From contig NZ_JAKZAK010000002.1 of assembly GCF_023156385.1 (NCBI RefSeq), forward strand, positions 1 through 64,000: 64,000 nt of DNA. Reading direction: 5' to 3'. This document shows positions 41,264 through 52,134 of the stretch, one piece after another. The translations under genes and the position numbers were made by a program. Positions within the stretch are counted from its first letter, which is position 1. Each line of letters starts with the position of its first letter. Origin of the DNA: Marinobacter xestospongiae (lineage in GTDB: Bacteria; Pseudomonadota; Gammaproteobacteria; Pseudomonadales; Oleiphilaceae). The notes beneath the pieces are model-generated. The model saw only the letters and a list, made by a program, of their open reading frames with translations, was not told where the DNA came from and ran no database searches.

Positions 41264-41655
41264 GGTTACACCAGGGACGATTATTGTTGTTCTCACCAGT
41301 CTGGTTCATGACCGGCGGAAGCGCCAACTCTGCTGACGGCCAGGGGTTGCCGCCCAGTGGCATTTCAACGACGCGTTCCGGCGTAGTCTGACAGGATTCT
41401 GACAGATCTCGACCGGACAGATTGCCGTACATATAGACACAGACAGGAAAAACAGGCAGTTGACGCCTCTGGCATGGCCTATGCAGCACTTCAGCAGTGA
41501 CCAGCCTGGCCGATAACCAGTGTAAAGGTACCTGACACGAAGTCAGGATCACTGTATCAGGCCGTGAATAGGCCAACGGAACGGCAACCGGACAAGTTCC
41601 CGTCCGGCTCTATCGATAACGGTGTTACCAGCCTCGTGCGTGGGAGGTAGTCGCC
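41264..41655. other. Intergenic region between rof and a small plus-strand gene
   Basis: About 390 nt without a convincing gene. A minus-strand frame (41238-41576) starts inside rof's upstream region and has no ribosome site. One notable item is a direct repeat CTGACAG-GATT-CTGACAG (41388-41405), whose reverse complement CTGTCAG-AATC-CTGTCAG resembles a Pho box with one mismatch per half. No -10 box is seen at the proper distance. Confidence 0.5.
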
Positions 41656-41820
41656 ATGAAAACCCCAGACAAAGCCGACCAGACCGCTCTGCTCAGCCGA
41701 CTCTACGATTTGAAACTCAAACAGCTGCTGCAGGCCAGCAAGCAACAGGACACCCTGCTCTACCGGGTGCTGTCGGCGGAAGCCCAGGCCATCAGCGACG
41801 CCCTCAAAAGCGGGCGTTAG
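41656..41820 (+). CDS. Small helical protein, unknown
   Basis: A 54-residue protein, shorter than many gene finders report. It starts MKTPDKADQTALLSRLYDLK and ends AISDALKSGR, Leu/Ala/Gln-rich and probably wholly helical, with no signal or membrane segment. GGAGG lies 8 nt before the ATG, a near-ideal site, which is the main support. It sits between rof and the convergent fadH stop (41917) with no sign of a partner. No family recognised. Confidence 0.62.
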   Translation: MKTPDKADQTALLSRLYDLKLKQLLQASKQQDTLLYRVLSAEAQAISDALKSGR

Positions 41821-41916
41821 GGTTCCCAGATATCGCCCCCAATCTGCATCGGCCGGTTCGGAGTCAATCCGGACCGGCCATGAGATCAAAGACGTCGACC
41901 GGGAACCGATCGCGGG

Positions 41917-43992
<2,076 letters not shown>

Positions 43993-44054
43993 TCATCAGG
44001 AGTCGGAATGGTAGCATAGCAACCTTCGACTAACGTATGAGATGGGGCCGACTC

Positions 44055-44867
44055 ATGGCAACGACCAACAATAACCGCGTGGTGCTTGAAATCGATCAGG
44101 GCATCGCCACCGTGACCCTCAATCGACCGGACAAATACAACGGCCTGGACATGGCGATGTTTGACGCCATTGTCGCAGTGACGCGGCAACTGAAGAAGGA
44201 CCGGAGTGTTCGCGCGATCATTCTTAAGGGTGCCGGAGAAGCCTTCTGCTCCGGACTGGACGTGGCCAAGGTATCCAAGAATCCGGTGAACTTCCTCAAG
44301 CTTCTGGTCAAGCCAGGTCGCAAGATCAGCAACCTGGCCCAGGACGTAGGTTATCTGTGGCGGGACGTGCCTGCGCCGGTCATTGCCGTCACCCATGGAT
44401 ACTGTTTTGGCGGCGGATTCCAGATCGCCTTGGGCGCGGACTTTCGTTTCAGCACCAGCGACTGCGAGTTCTCGATCATGGAAACCAAGTGGGGGCTGAT
44501 CCCGGACATGAGCCTTACGGTCACGCTGCGGGAACTGATCAGCATTGACCTGGCCAAGGAACTGACCATGACAGCTCGTCGCTTCAATGGTGCCGAAGCC
44601 AAAGAAATGGGACTGGTCAGCCGTGTATGTGATGATCCGCTGGCGGAAGCCCAGGCATTTGCCCGGGAACTGTCGGAACGCTCACCGGATGCGGTGGCTG
44701 CCAGCAAGCTGCTCTTCAACCGCACCTGGTCCGCGCCGGACAAGGCCGCACTGGACTGGGAAACCCGATTGCAGAAGAAGATTCTGGCACGCACCAACCA
44801 ACGCACGGCAGTGGCGCGTAACACCAGTGATCCGGAAAAAGCCTACGAGGATCGTCGGGGGTTCTGA
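44055..44867 (+). CDS. Crotonase-family protein, probable delta3,5-delta2,4-dienoyl-CoA isomerase
   Basis: A 270-residue crotonase. The CoA/oxyanion residues lie in GEAFCSGLDVAK and GYCFGGGFQIALGADF. The first glutamate of true enoyl-CoA hydratases (CELA) is Gln123 here. The second motif, METKWGLIPDMSLT, has Glu143 and Asp151 eight residues apart, as in dienoyl-CoA isomerases (EVDVGLAAD), and the following LTMTARRFNGAEAKEMGLV is likewise closest to them. It would move double bonds in dienoyl-CoA to feed the FadH reductase encoded divergently. The ATG at 44055 is chosen over 44037 on spacing from GGGG. No other gene follows in the same direction. Confidence 0.82.
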   Translation: MATTNNNRVVLEIDQGIATVTLNRPDKYNGLDMAMFDAIVAVTRQLKKDRSVRAIILKGAGEAFCSGLDVAKVSKNPVNFLKLLVKPGRKISNLAQDVGYLWRDVPAPVIAVTHGYCFGGGFQIALGADFRFSTSDCEFSIMETKWGLIPDMSLTVTLRELISIDLAKELTMTARRFNGAEAKEMGLVSRVCDDPLAEAQAFARELSERSPDAVAASKLLFNRTWSAPDKAALDWETRLQKKILARTNQRTAVARNTSDPEKAYEDRRGF

Positions 44868-44871
44868 GTCC

Positions 44872-44905
44872 GGCTCCGGAGCGACCATAGCCGCTCTCCG
44901 GAGCC
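44872..44905. terminator. Hairpin between convergent crotonase and EF-hand genes
   Basis: GGCTCCGGAGCG (44872-44883) pairs with CGCTCTCCGGAGCC (44892-44905) with a small bulge. It lies 4 nt after the crotonase stop and 7 nt before the end of the convergent gene. No T-run, so its role as a terminator is probable only from position. Confidence 0.5.
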
Positions 44906-44912
44906 AACTCCC

Positions 44913-45299
44913 TTATTGCTGCATGTTGTCCATGGGGTCCTGCGTCGGCATGGTGCCGCGCTGGTACTCCTCGCGGCTGAGACTGCCGTCGCCGTTGCTG
45001 TCGTACATGTCCAGGTCGACGGCCGTACCCGTTTCGCTGCCGGCGGCCGTGCTGCCATAAACATTCAGCTCATCGGCGCTGAGCTGTCCATCGCCATTGG
45101 CATCAAGGCGATCAAACTTCGGCGCCTCCATTGCCATGCCGTCGCCAGTCATGGATTCGCTGCCCATGGACTCTTTTTCCTCCATGGCGCTCATGCCACC
45201 GTCGCTGTGGTCATCCCCATGATGGGCTGCCCAGGTCAGTGGTGACGCCGCCAGGGCGGCGGTAAACAGGCTGATACACGTCAGGTTGCCGATCTTCAT
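44913..45299 (-). CDS. Exported EF-hand protein
   Basis: A 128-residue protein with a signal peptide (MKIGNLTCISLFTAALA; cleavage near TWAAHH). Two EF-hand calcium loops are visible: DANGDGQLSADE (near residue 66) and DSNGDGSLSREE (near residue 100), both with the canonical D-x-[DN]-x-[DN]-G pattern and a final Glu. Between signal and hands lies a Met/Asp/Glu-rich segment (HHGDDHSDGG, EEKESMGSESM). It should bind Ca2+ in the periplasm; partner unknown. AGGAGG lies 9 nt before the ATG. Confidence 0.87.
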   Translation of the reverse strand: MKIGNLTCISLFTAALAASPLTWAAHHGDDHSDGGMSAMEEKESMGSESMTGDGMAMEAPKFDRLDANGDGQLSADELNVYGSTAAGSETGTAVDLDMYDSNGDGSLSREEYQRGTMPTQDPMDNMQQ

Positions 45300-45791
45300 C
45301 AGTATGGTCCTCCTGTACGCTTGTCGTACTGGGTGCTCTCTTTCGATCTGCGACCAACTGCCGACTCCTGGTCACGGCTACTCAACGTCAGTTCCGGTGG
45401 ACCGGGACCGACTGGGACATTTCGTCCGTACTCCCTATTTAGAACCTGTTGCAGCGCTCTGACCAGTGACGAGCGGTTAATTTTTGAGCAATGAAGATAT
45501 CCCTCAACGCTCTTGACCTCCGGTCCCGGCCACGTATCATCACACTTCGCGTAACACTTGCGGAGCTTTCATGATCGACAGGACCAGAGACCTACCTGGC
45601 CCAGTGACAACCCTCATCCCGGCGTACACCGACGTTCGCTGGGGCCGGCTCCCGTACTTCCCCGACCCACCCCGTCACGGCTAGCCGTCGTGGCCGATGT
45701 CATGCATTTACGCATATCGGCGGCTAAACTCAGGCAACCGTAGCTCTAAACACAGTCACATCAGTGACATGGACTCAATAACGAGGTTGCG
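45300..45791. other. Long intergenic region before the Mrp operon
   Basis: 492 nt with no convincing large gene. A 37-codon frame (45571-45684, MIDRTRDLPGPVTTL onward) has CGGAG 5 nt before its ATG but shows no protein features and is Pro-rich; it could be a leader peptide or chance. AT-richer DNA near 45430-45490 may hold a promoter. A short palindrome GTCACATCAGTGAC lies at 45756-45769, about 25 nt before mrpA. No riboswitch recognised. Confidence 0.5.
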
Positions 45792-48593
45792 ATGACGCTT
45801 CTGCTGGTCGTCTTACTCCCTTTTATCGGGGCGATTGCTGCGCCCCTGTTCGCCCAGGCGGGCCGAACCGCGATAGCCATTGCCTCATCGGTGCCGGCCC
45901 TGGTCGCCCTGGCGGCGCTGTTTCCGCACTGGCCAACCCTGGCCGAAGGCGGAACACTGGTGCAGACCTATCAGTGGCTGCCCGCCGTGGGGCTATCCCT
46001 GAGCTTTCGCCTGGATGGCCTGTCACTGCTGTTTGCGCTGCTAATTCTGGTGATTGGGCTGCTGATCATTCTGTACGCCCGTTACTATCTGAAAGCCAAG
46101 GAAAACGTTGGCAAATTTTACTCCCTGCTGTTGTGTTTCAAGGGCGCCATGCTGGGCATTGTGCTGTCCAGCAACCTGCTGTTGATGCTGATCTTCTGGG
46201 AGTTGACCAGCCTGGTGTCGTTCCTGCTGATCAGTTTCTGGAATCACAAACAGGACGCCCGGCGCGGCGCCCGGATGGCGCTGGCGATCACCGGCGGTGG
46301 CGGCCTTGCGTTGCTGGCAGGCATTCTGCTGATCGGCCGCATTGTTGGCAGCTATGAGCTGGACGACGTGCTGGCCGCCGGGGACCTGATCAAGGCCCAC
46401 GCCCTGTACCCATTCGCGCTGACCCTGGTGTTGCTGGGGGCGTTTACCAAGTCGGCCCAGTTCCCGTTCCACTTCTGGCTACCCCACGCCATGCAGGCGC
46501 CCACTCCGGTGTCGGCGTACCTGCACTCCGCCACCATGGTGAAGGCGGGGATCTTCCTGATGGCCCGGCTGTACCCGGCGCTGGCCGGCACTGAGCAGTG
46601 GTTCTACATGGTCAGCTTTACCGGCATGGCGACCCTGTTGATCGGCGCCTACGTGGCGTTGTTCAAGCACGATCTCAAGGGCCTGTTGGCCCACTCCACC
46701 GTCAGCCACCTGGGCCTGATCACCCTGCTGTTCGGCATGGGGACCAAACTGGCCGCCGTGGCGGCGGTGTTCCACGTCATCAACCACGCCATCTTCAAAG
46801 CCTCTCTGTTTATGGCCGCCGGTATTATCGACCACGAAACCGGTACCCGGGACATGCGCCGCATCAACGGCCTGTGGCGCTTCATGCCCCACACCGCCAC
46901 CCTGGCGATGGTCGCCGCGTCCTCCATGGCCGGTGTCCCGTTGCTGAACGGCTTCCTCAGCAAGGAAATGTTCTTCGCCGAGGCGCTGGAGCTGAACCTG
47001 CCGGGCATCTGGGCCTACATTCCGCCACTGGTAGCCACCCTGGCGGGGATCTTCGCGGTGGCTTACTCAGCCCGCTTTATCCATGACGTCTTCTTCAACG
47101 GCAAGCCGGTGGACCTGCCGATCTACCCGCCACACGAGCCACCGCGGTACATGAAGATTCCGGTGGAGATCCTGGTGTTCGCCTGCATCATGGTGGGCAT
47201 GTTCCCGGCCATTTCCATTGGCCCGCTGCTGTACGCGGCTGCCTCCGCCACTCTGGGTGGCGATGTGCCGGAGTACCAGCTGGCGGTGATGCACGGCTTC
47301 AACCTGCCATTGATGATGAGTTTCCTGGCGTTCTTCGGTGGCCTGCTGATGTACAGCCAGCGGCAGAAGTTCTTCGACTTCCACGCCCGCTTCAAGGAAA
47401 TCGACGAGAAAGCGGTATTTGAACGCGCTGCCCTGTGGCTGGAGGACCTTGCCGGACGCTTGACCGCCCGCCTGGAGAACGGTTCACTGCAACGCTATGC
47501 CCTGTTGCTGGTGGTCAGCGCCATCGTGGTGGCCCTGGTTCCGATCAGCTCCCAGGGTATCCTGATTGGTAGCAACGGCCTGACGCCCCTGGACTGGCCG
47601 ACCGGTATCGCCGCCGGCCTGCTGGCACTCTGTGCGCTGGCAACCGCGGCGATGCACCGGGATCGCTTCTACGCCCTGGTACTACTGAGTGTGGTGGGGC
47701 TGCTGGTGTCCCTGGCCTTCGCCCGCTTCTCGGCGCCGGACCTGGCAATGACCCAGCTGTCGGTTGAGGTGGTCACCATCGTATTGCTGATGCTGGCGCT
47801 GTATTACATGCCATCCTGGACGCCGATTGAAACCTCCTGGCCACGACGGGTGCGGGACATCGCCATCGCGCTGACGGCCGGGGTAGGCATGACCCTGATC
47901 ACCCTGGCGATGCTGACCCAACCTTTCGAGTCGATCTCCAGCTACTTCCTGGCCAACAGCAAGCCGGGGGGCGGCGGCACCAACGCCGTGAACGTCATCC
48001 TGGTGGATTTCCGGGGCTTCGATACGCTGGGCGAGATCACCGTACTGGCGATCGCCGCGCTGGGCATCTACGCCATGCTCAAGAACACCGCGATGACCCC
48101 GCCGCCGGGTGACGGCCAGGGCCACCCCTGGACCCGCGATGCCTACCCGGTGATGCTGCGCCAGATTGCCCGGCCCATGCTGCCACTGGCGCTGATGGTG
48201 TCACTGTACATCTTCCTGCGTGGCCACAACCTGCCGGGCGGTGGCTTCATCGCCGGCCTGATCACCTCGGTGGCGCTGGTGCTGCAGTACATTGCCAGTG
48301 GCATGGTGTGGACCCAGGAGCGGGTGCCGTTCCGCTACCACAACGTCATCGGCATTGGCCTACTGCTCGCGGTGATCGCCGGGGCCGGCAGCTTTGCCTT
48401 TGGCTACCCGTTCCTGACGACCACCTTCGGCTACATTACCTGGCCGGTGGTGGGCAAGTTCGAGGTGGCCTCAGCCCTGGTATTCGACCTTGGCGTCTAC
48501 TTCACCGTGATTGGTGCGACCCTGCTGGCCCTGGTCAGCATTGGTCGGCTGTCGCCGCATTCCGCCATTAAAAGCAAGAAAGGAGGGGTGTAA
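45792..48593 (+). CDS. mrpA: Mrp Na+/H+ antiporter, fused subunits A and B
   Basis: A 933-residue membrane protein, the largest subunit of the multi-gene Mrp monovalent cation/proton antiporter. The first 600 residues are NuoL-like (LLMLIFWELTSLVSFLLI; FHFWLPHAMQAPTPVSAYLH; SLFMAAGIIDHETGTRDM). After the MrpA C-terminal region a MrpB-like domain follows at about residues 787-930, with YIFLRGHNLPGGGFIAGLI. The MrpA-MrpB fusion is typical of group 2 Mrp systems of Pseudomonas and Vibrio. It exports Na+ or K+ in exchange for protons, important in saline or alkaline habitats. Its stop overlaps the mrpC start as TAATG. Confidence 0.95.
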   Translation: MTLLLVVLLPFIGAIAAPLFAQAGRTAIAIASSVPALVALAALFPHWPTLAEGGTLVQTYQWLPAVGLSLSFRLDGLSLLFALLILVIGLLIILYARYYLKAKENVGKFYSLLLCFKGAMLGIVLSSNLLLMLIFWELTSLVSFLLISFWNHKQDARRGARMALAITGGGGLALLAGILLIGRIVGSYELDDVLAAGDLIKAHALYPFALTLVLLGAFTKSAQFPFHFWLPHAMQAPTPVSAYLHSATMVKAGIFLMARLYPALAGTEQWFYMVSFTGMATLLIGAYVALFKHDLKGLLAHSTVSHLGLITLLFGMGTKLAAVAAVFHVINHAIFKASLFMAAGIIDHETGTRDMRRINGLWRFMPHTATLAMVAASSMAGVPLLNGFLSKEMFFAEALELNLPGIWAYIPPLVATLAGIFAVAYSARFIHDVFFNGKPVDLPIYPPHEPPRYMKIPVEILVFACIMVGMFPAISIGPLLYAAASATLGGDVPEYQLAVMHGFNLPLMMSFLAFFGGLLMYSQRQKFFDFHARFKEIDEKAVFERAALWLEDLAGRLTARLENGSLQRYALLLVVSAIVVALVPISSQGILIGSNGLTPLDWPTGIAAGLLALCALATAAMHRDRFYALVLLSVVGLLVSLAFARFSAPDLAMTQLSVEVVTIVLLMLALYYMPSWTPIETSWPRRVRDIAIALTAGVGMTLITLAMLTQPFESISSYFLANSKPGGGGTNAVNVILVDFRGFDTLGEITVLAIAALGIYAMLKNTAMTPPPGDGQGHPWTRDAYPVMLRQIARPMLPLALMVSLYIFLRGHNLPGGGFIAGLITSVALVLQYIASGMVWTQERVPFRYHNVIGIGLLLAVIAGAGSFAFGYPFLTTTFGYITWPVVGKFEVASALVFDLGVYFTVIGATLLALVSIGRLSPHSAIKSKKGGV

Positions 48594-48958
48594 TGGAACT
48601 GGCCTATGCCCTGGTGATTGGTGCATTGACCGCGTCCGGTGTGTACCTGATGCTGCGGGCGCGGACCTTCCCTGTGGTGATGGGGCTGACGCTGCTGTCC
48701 TATGGCGTCAACCTGTTTCTGTTCTCCAGCGGTCGCCTGGCCACTGGCGGCCAGCCCATTATCGGCAGCACCGCTGACTACGCCGACCCGCTGCCTCAGG
48801 CGCTGGTGCTGACGGCGATCGTTATCGGCTTCGCCATGACCGCCTTTGTGGTGGTGCTGGCGCTGCGCAACCAGGCTGATAACGACGACGACCATGTCGA
48901 CGGTCGCCGCCCGGCACCGTCGCCCGATGAGGACAACGAGGAGGACAAGGGCCGATGA
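48593..48958 (+). CDS. mrpC: Mrp antiporter subunit C
   Basis: A 121-residue NuoK-like membrane protein with three helices: YALVIGALTASGVYLMLRAR, VMGLTLLSYGVNLFLF and ALVLTAIVIGFAMTAFVVVL. The conserved LSYGVNLF and LPQALVLTAIVIGFA are family marks; the acidic C-terminus (DEDNEEDKGR) is a cytoplasmic tail. It overlaps mrpA by 1 nt and mrpD by 4 nt (ATGA). Confidence 0.95.
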   Translation: MELAYALVIGALTASGVYLMLRARTFPVVMGLTLLSYGVNLFLFSSGRLATGGQPIIGSTADYADPLPQALVLTAIVIGFAMTAFVVVLALRNQADNDDDHVDGRRPAPSPDEDNEEDKGR

Positions 48959-50472
48959 ACCACTGGCTGACTGCCCCCATCCTGATTCCCCTGCTGGGCG
49001 GGATTCTGCAGATCTTCATCGGCTACGCGCCGCTGTCCCTGCGTCGCACCCTGGCCATGACCACCACGGTACTGCTGCTGGCGGCGTCCGTTGTGTTGCT
49101 GATCCTTGCCAGCGACGGCAGCTATCGGGTCTACGCGTTCGGCAACTGGGAGCCACCGTTTGGCATTGTGCTGGTGCTGGACCGGCTCTCGGCGCTGATG
49201 GTGCTGATGACGGCCATTCTGGCGTTCTTCTGTCACCTCTACTCGATGAACAAGGCCGATGAGAGCAGCCGCCAGTTCCACGCGCTGTTCCTGTTCGAGC
49301 TGATGGGCCTGAACATCGCCTTCCTGACCGGCGACCTGTTCAACCTGTTCGTCGCCTTTGAGGTACTGCTGATCGCCTCCTACGGTCTGATGATGCAGGG
49401 CCACGGCACCGAGCGCACCATCCCCAGCCTGCACTACGTGGTGCTGAACCTGGCCGGCTCGGCGCTGTTCCTGATCAGCGTGGGCATGCTCTACAGCGTG
49501 ACCGGTACGCTCAACATGGCGGACCTGGCGGCGAAAATCCCCCAGGTCAGCGCCGAGGATCTGCCGATGGTGCAAGCCGGCGGCCTGATGTTGCTGGTGG
49601 TATTCGGGCTCAAGGCGGCGGTATTGCCACTGAGTTTCTGGCTGCCGAAGGCCTATGGCAACGCCACAGCCCCCGTCGCCGCCCTGTTTGCGGTGATGAC
49701 CAAGGTCGGCTTTTACGCCATCGTGCGGGTATTCACCCTGGTGTTTGGTGCTCAGGCCGGCGCCCTGGCGGGGCTGGGACTGGACTGGCTGTTCCCGATG
49801 GCGCTGGCAACCCTGGCGATGGGCGTGATCGGCGCTGTTGGCGCCCGCAGTCTGCGGACTCTGATTACCTGGCAGGTGATTATCTCGGTCGGCACCCTGC
49901 TGGCAGCCGTAGCCCTGGGCACCGAAGCGGGCACCTCAGCGGCACTGTTCTACATGCTCAACACCACCTGGGTGGTGGGCGGCCTGTTTCTGGTGGTGGA
50001 TCTGGTGTCCGGTCAGCGCGGTTCTGCGTCGGACAAGATTGTCACCGCCCCGCGGATGTACAACCGCACCCTGTTGAGCGTGCTGTTCCTGCTGGGCGCG
50101 GTGGCCGCCGTGGGCCTGCCGCCACTGAGCGGGTTCTTTGCCAAGGTACTGATCCTGCAGGCCACCACACCCGGAGTGGAAATGGCGTGGCTCTGGGGTA
50201 CGCTGATTATTGGCAGCTTCTTCACCCTGGTGGCCTACAGCCGCGCCGGTTCCATCGTATTCTGGCGCAACGTTGATGGCCACGTGGAGAAGCCCGGCAA
50301 ACTGACGCTGTCCCTGGGTGTGGCCGCAGGCGGTCTGATCGCCATGGCGATCATTATCGTACTGCTGGCTGGCCCGATCAGCGCCTACGTCGACGCCACG
50401 GCGGCTCAGCTGTTTGATACCGGGGCCTACCTGGAGATCCTTGATACCACTGCTGTGAAGGGAGGTGCCTGA
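48955..50472 (+). CDS. mrpD: Mrp antiporter subunit D
   Basis: A 505-residue NuoM/N-like proton-translocating subunit with about 14 helices. Key residues are in the FNLFVAFEVLLIASYGLMM segment (the conserved Glu of helix 5), the Lys in VVFGLKAAVLPLSFWLPKAY, and PLSGFFAKVLILQA near the end. It forms the proton channel with mrpA. It overlaps mrpC (ATGA) and ends as TGATG at the mrpE start. Confidence 0.96.
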   Translation: MNHWLTAPILIPLLGGILQIFIGYAPLSLRRTLAMTTTVLLLAASVVLLILASDGSYRVYAFGNWEPPFGIVLVLDRLSALMVLMTAILAFFCHLYSMNKADESSRQFHALFLFELMGLNIAFLTGDLFNLFVAFEVLLIASYGLMMQGHGTERTIPSLHYVVLNLAGSALFLISVGMLYSVTGTLNMADLAAKIPQVSAEDLPMVQAGGLMLLVVFGLKAAVLPLSFWLPKAYGNATAPVAALFAVMTKVGFYAIVRVFTLVFGAQAGALAGLGLDWLFPMALATLAMGVIGAVGARSLRTLITWQVIISVGTLLAAVALGTEAGTSAALFYMLNTTWVVGGLFLVVDLVSGQRGSASDKIVTAPRMYNRTLLSVLFLLGAVAAVGLPPLSGFFAKVLILQATTPGVEMAWLWGTLIIGSFFTLVAYSRAGSIVFWRNVDGHVEKPGKLTLSLGVAAGGLIAMAIIIVLLAGPISAYVDATAAQLFDTGAYLEILDTTAVKGGA

Positions 50473-50960
50473 TGTTTGCCCGACTCGGCTTTCCACAGCC
50501 GTTCCTCAGCCTCTGCCTGTTCCTGGTCTGGCAACTGTTAAACGACGGTTTCTCCGGCGGCAGTGTGGTCATGGGCGCGATCCTCGCCTGGATGCTGCCA
50601 CAGCTGACACGCAACTTCTGGCCAGAGCGCCCTGCCCTGCTCAAGGGCTGGCTTTTGCCGCTGTACGTCCTGCGGGTACTGTGGGACATCGTGGTAGCCA
50701 GCATCTCGGTCGCACGGCTGGTACTCAGCCCGCGCAAGCCACGGCCGGCGTTCATTTCCTATCCGCTGACACTGGAGCATCCTCTGGCCATCACCATGCT
50801 GGCCAGCACCATCTCACTGACCCCGGGCACCGTGAGTGCCGATGTCAGTGATGATCAGCGCATCCTGCTGATCCACGCCCTCGACGCCGAGGATGAACAG
50901 GCCATCATTGAAACCATTCGCAGCCGTTACGAGAAGCCGCTGCAGGAGATCTTCCTATGA
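50472..50960 (+). CDS. mrpE: Mrp antiporter subunit E
   Basis: A 162-residue protein with two or three N-terminal helices (FLSLCLFLVWQLLNDGF; WLLPLYVLRVLWDIVVASI) and a cytoplasmic C-terminal domain with LTPGTVSADVSDDQRILLIH, the family's core. It is needed for assembly and activity of the complex. Overlaps mrpD by 1 nt and mrpF by 4 nt. Confidence 0.94.
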   Translation: MFARLGFPQPFLSLCLFLVWQLLNDGFSGGSVVMGAILAWMLPQLTRNFWPERPALLKGWLLPLYVLRVLWDIVVASISVARLVLSPRKPRPAFISYPLTLEHPLAITMLASTISLTPGTVSADVSDDQRILLIHALDAEDEQAIIETIRSRYEKPLQEIFL

Positions 50961-51226
50961 TCACCATCGCCCTGTACATCACCATCGCCATGGTGACCCT
51001 GGCCATGCTGCTGAACGTGTACCGTCTGATCAAAGGGCCTGACGCTCCGGATCGGGTACTGGCACTGGATACGCTCTACATCAACGCCATTGCGCTGATC
51101 ATCCTGCTGGGTATTACCCTCGGCACCCGGATGTACATGGAGTCGGCCCTGCTGATCGCGGTCATGGGCTTCGTCGGCACCGTCGCCATGGCGAAATACC
51201 TCAAGCGCGGCAGCGTCATCGAATAA
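50957..51226 (+). CDS. mrpF: Mrp antiporter subunit F
   Basis: An 89-residue protein with three helices. The family mark GPDAPDRVLALDTLYINA (near residue 25) is clear; the C-terminus has VAMAKYLKRGSVIE. It overlaps mrpE by 4 nt and is followed by mrpG after 15 nt. Confidence 0.95.
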   Translation: MITIALYITIAMVTLAMLLNVYRLIKGPDAPDRVLALDTLYINAIALIILLGITLGTRMYMESALLIAVMGFVGTVAMAKYLKRGSVIE

Positions 51227-51241
51227 ACAGGGAGACCGACC

Positions 51242-51574
51242 ATGCAAGCTTTTGCCGAATACCTGATTGCGGGCCTGCTGCTGATTGGTGGGGCCTTTAC
51301 CCTGATTGGCGCCATCGGGCTGGCCCGGCTGCCGGATTTCTTTGCCCGCCTGCATGCCCCCACCAAGGCCACAACCCTGGGTGTGGGCGCGATCATGCTG
51401 GGTTCGGTGGCCTATTTCACCGTGTCCGAAGGCCAGGTCCACGTCGCCGAGATTCTGATCACGGTGTTCCTGTTCCTGACCGCTCCGGTCAGCGCCAACA
51501 TCCTTGCCAAGGCCGCCATGCACATTGGTGTGGCGCGCACCCCGGAAACCCACGGCAACCCCTGGGATCAGTAA
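51242..51574 (+). CDS. mrpG: Mrp antiporter subunit G
   Basis: A 110-residue protein with three helices. LIGAIGLARLPDFFARLHAP and KATTLGVGAIMLG are family signatures; the end is cytoplasmic. AGGGAG precedes the ATG. It ends the operon; its stop overlaps the convergent DUF4112 gene by 7 nt and no terminator is visible between them. Confidence 0.95.
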   Translation: MQAFAEYLIAGLLLIGGAFTLIGAIGLARLPDFFARLHAPTKATTLGVGAIMLGSVAYFTVSEGQVHVAEILITVFLFLTAPVSANILAKAAMHIGVARTPETHGNPWDQ

Positions 51575-52077
51575 CCACCGGCGGCCAGCAGAAGCTGGCC
51601 CAGGCGATAGGCCAGCAAGGCCACCAGCACCAGACAGGTCGCCACCATCAGCCAGGACAGCCAGCTCCGGCCCTGCCGGGGCGGCTCCAGCTGACGCTCT
51701 ATGTGGCGCCGCAGCATGGCGGCGTTACGGTCGTTGGCGCGATACAACAGATCGAACGCATCGCCCAGCACCGGAACCAGCCCCACCAGAAATTCCAGCC
51801 CCAGGTTGGCCAGCATCCGCACCACCAGGGCAGGCCCGGCGCCCAGCCGGATCGCCTCCACCACCAGATACAGTGACAGACCCAGGCCCACCAGATCACC
51901 GATGCCCGGAAGGAGCCCGATCAGCGGATCAAGCCCAAAGCGGATTCGGGTGAACGGTATCCGGAATTGGCTGTCGAGCCGGCGGGCATAGCGGTCCAGC
52001 CGGGCCAATGCCTGCTGGTGCCGCTGCCGCTCTATCCCGGACAGGCCATTGGTTGTTTCTGAAGGCAATTTTGTCAT
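51568..52077 (-). CDS. DUF4112-family membrane protein
   Basis: A 169-residue protein. The family core RFGLDPLIGLLPGIGDLVG (near residue 46) is followed by the hydrophobic LGLSLYLVVEAI and LGLEFLVGLVPVLGDAFDLL (LVPVLGDAFD is the second hallmark). A C-terminal helix (WLMVATCLVLVALLAYRL) follows a basic linker. The role is unknown. It is convergent with mrpG, overlapping by 7 nt. The ATG at 52077 has only a weak GGGA upstream. Confidence 0.88.
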   Translation of the reverse strand: MTKLPSETTNGLSGIERQRHQQALARLDRYARRLDSQFRIPFTRIRFGLDPLIGLLPGIGDLVGLGLSLYLVVEAIRLGAGPALVVRMLANLGLEFLVGLVPVLGDAFDLLYRANDRNAAMLRRHIERQLEPPRQGRSWLSWLMVATCLVLVALLAYRLGQLLLAAGGY

Positions 52078-52134
52078 TCCCAGTACACCTTTTTGCCGTA
52101 TAGTAGGCAGCCAATCATTTCAAGGAGCCACGCT

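Noticed and set aside
41238-41576. Minus-strand 112-codon frame upstream of rof
   Set aside because: No ribosome site and an odd Cys/Pro-rich protein; rof uses a different frame and starts at 41263.
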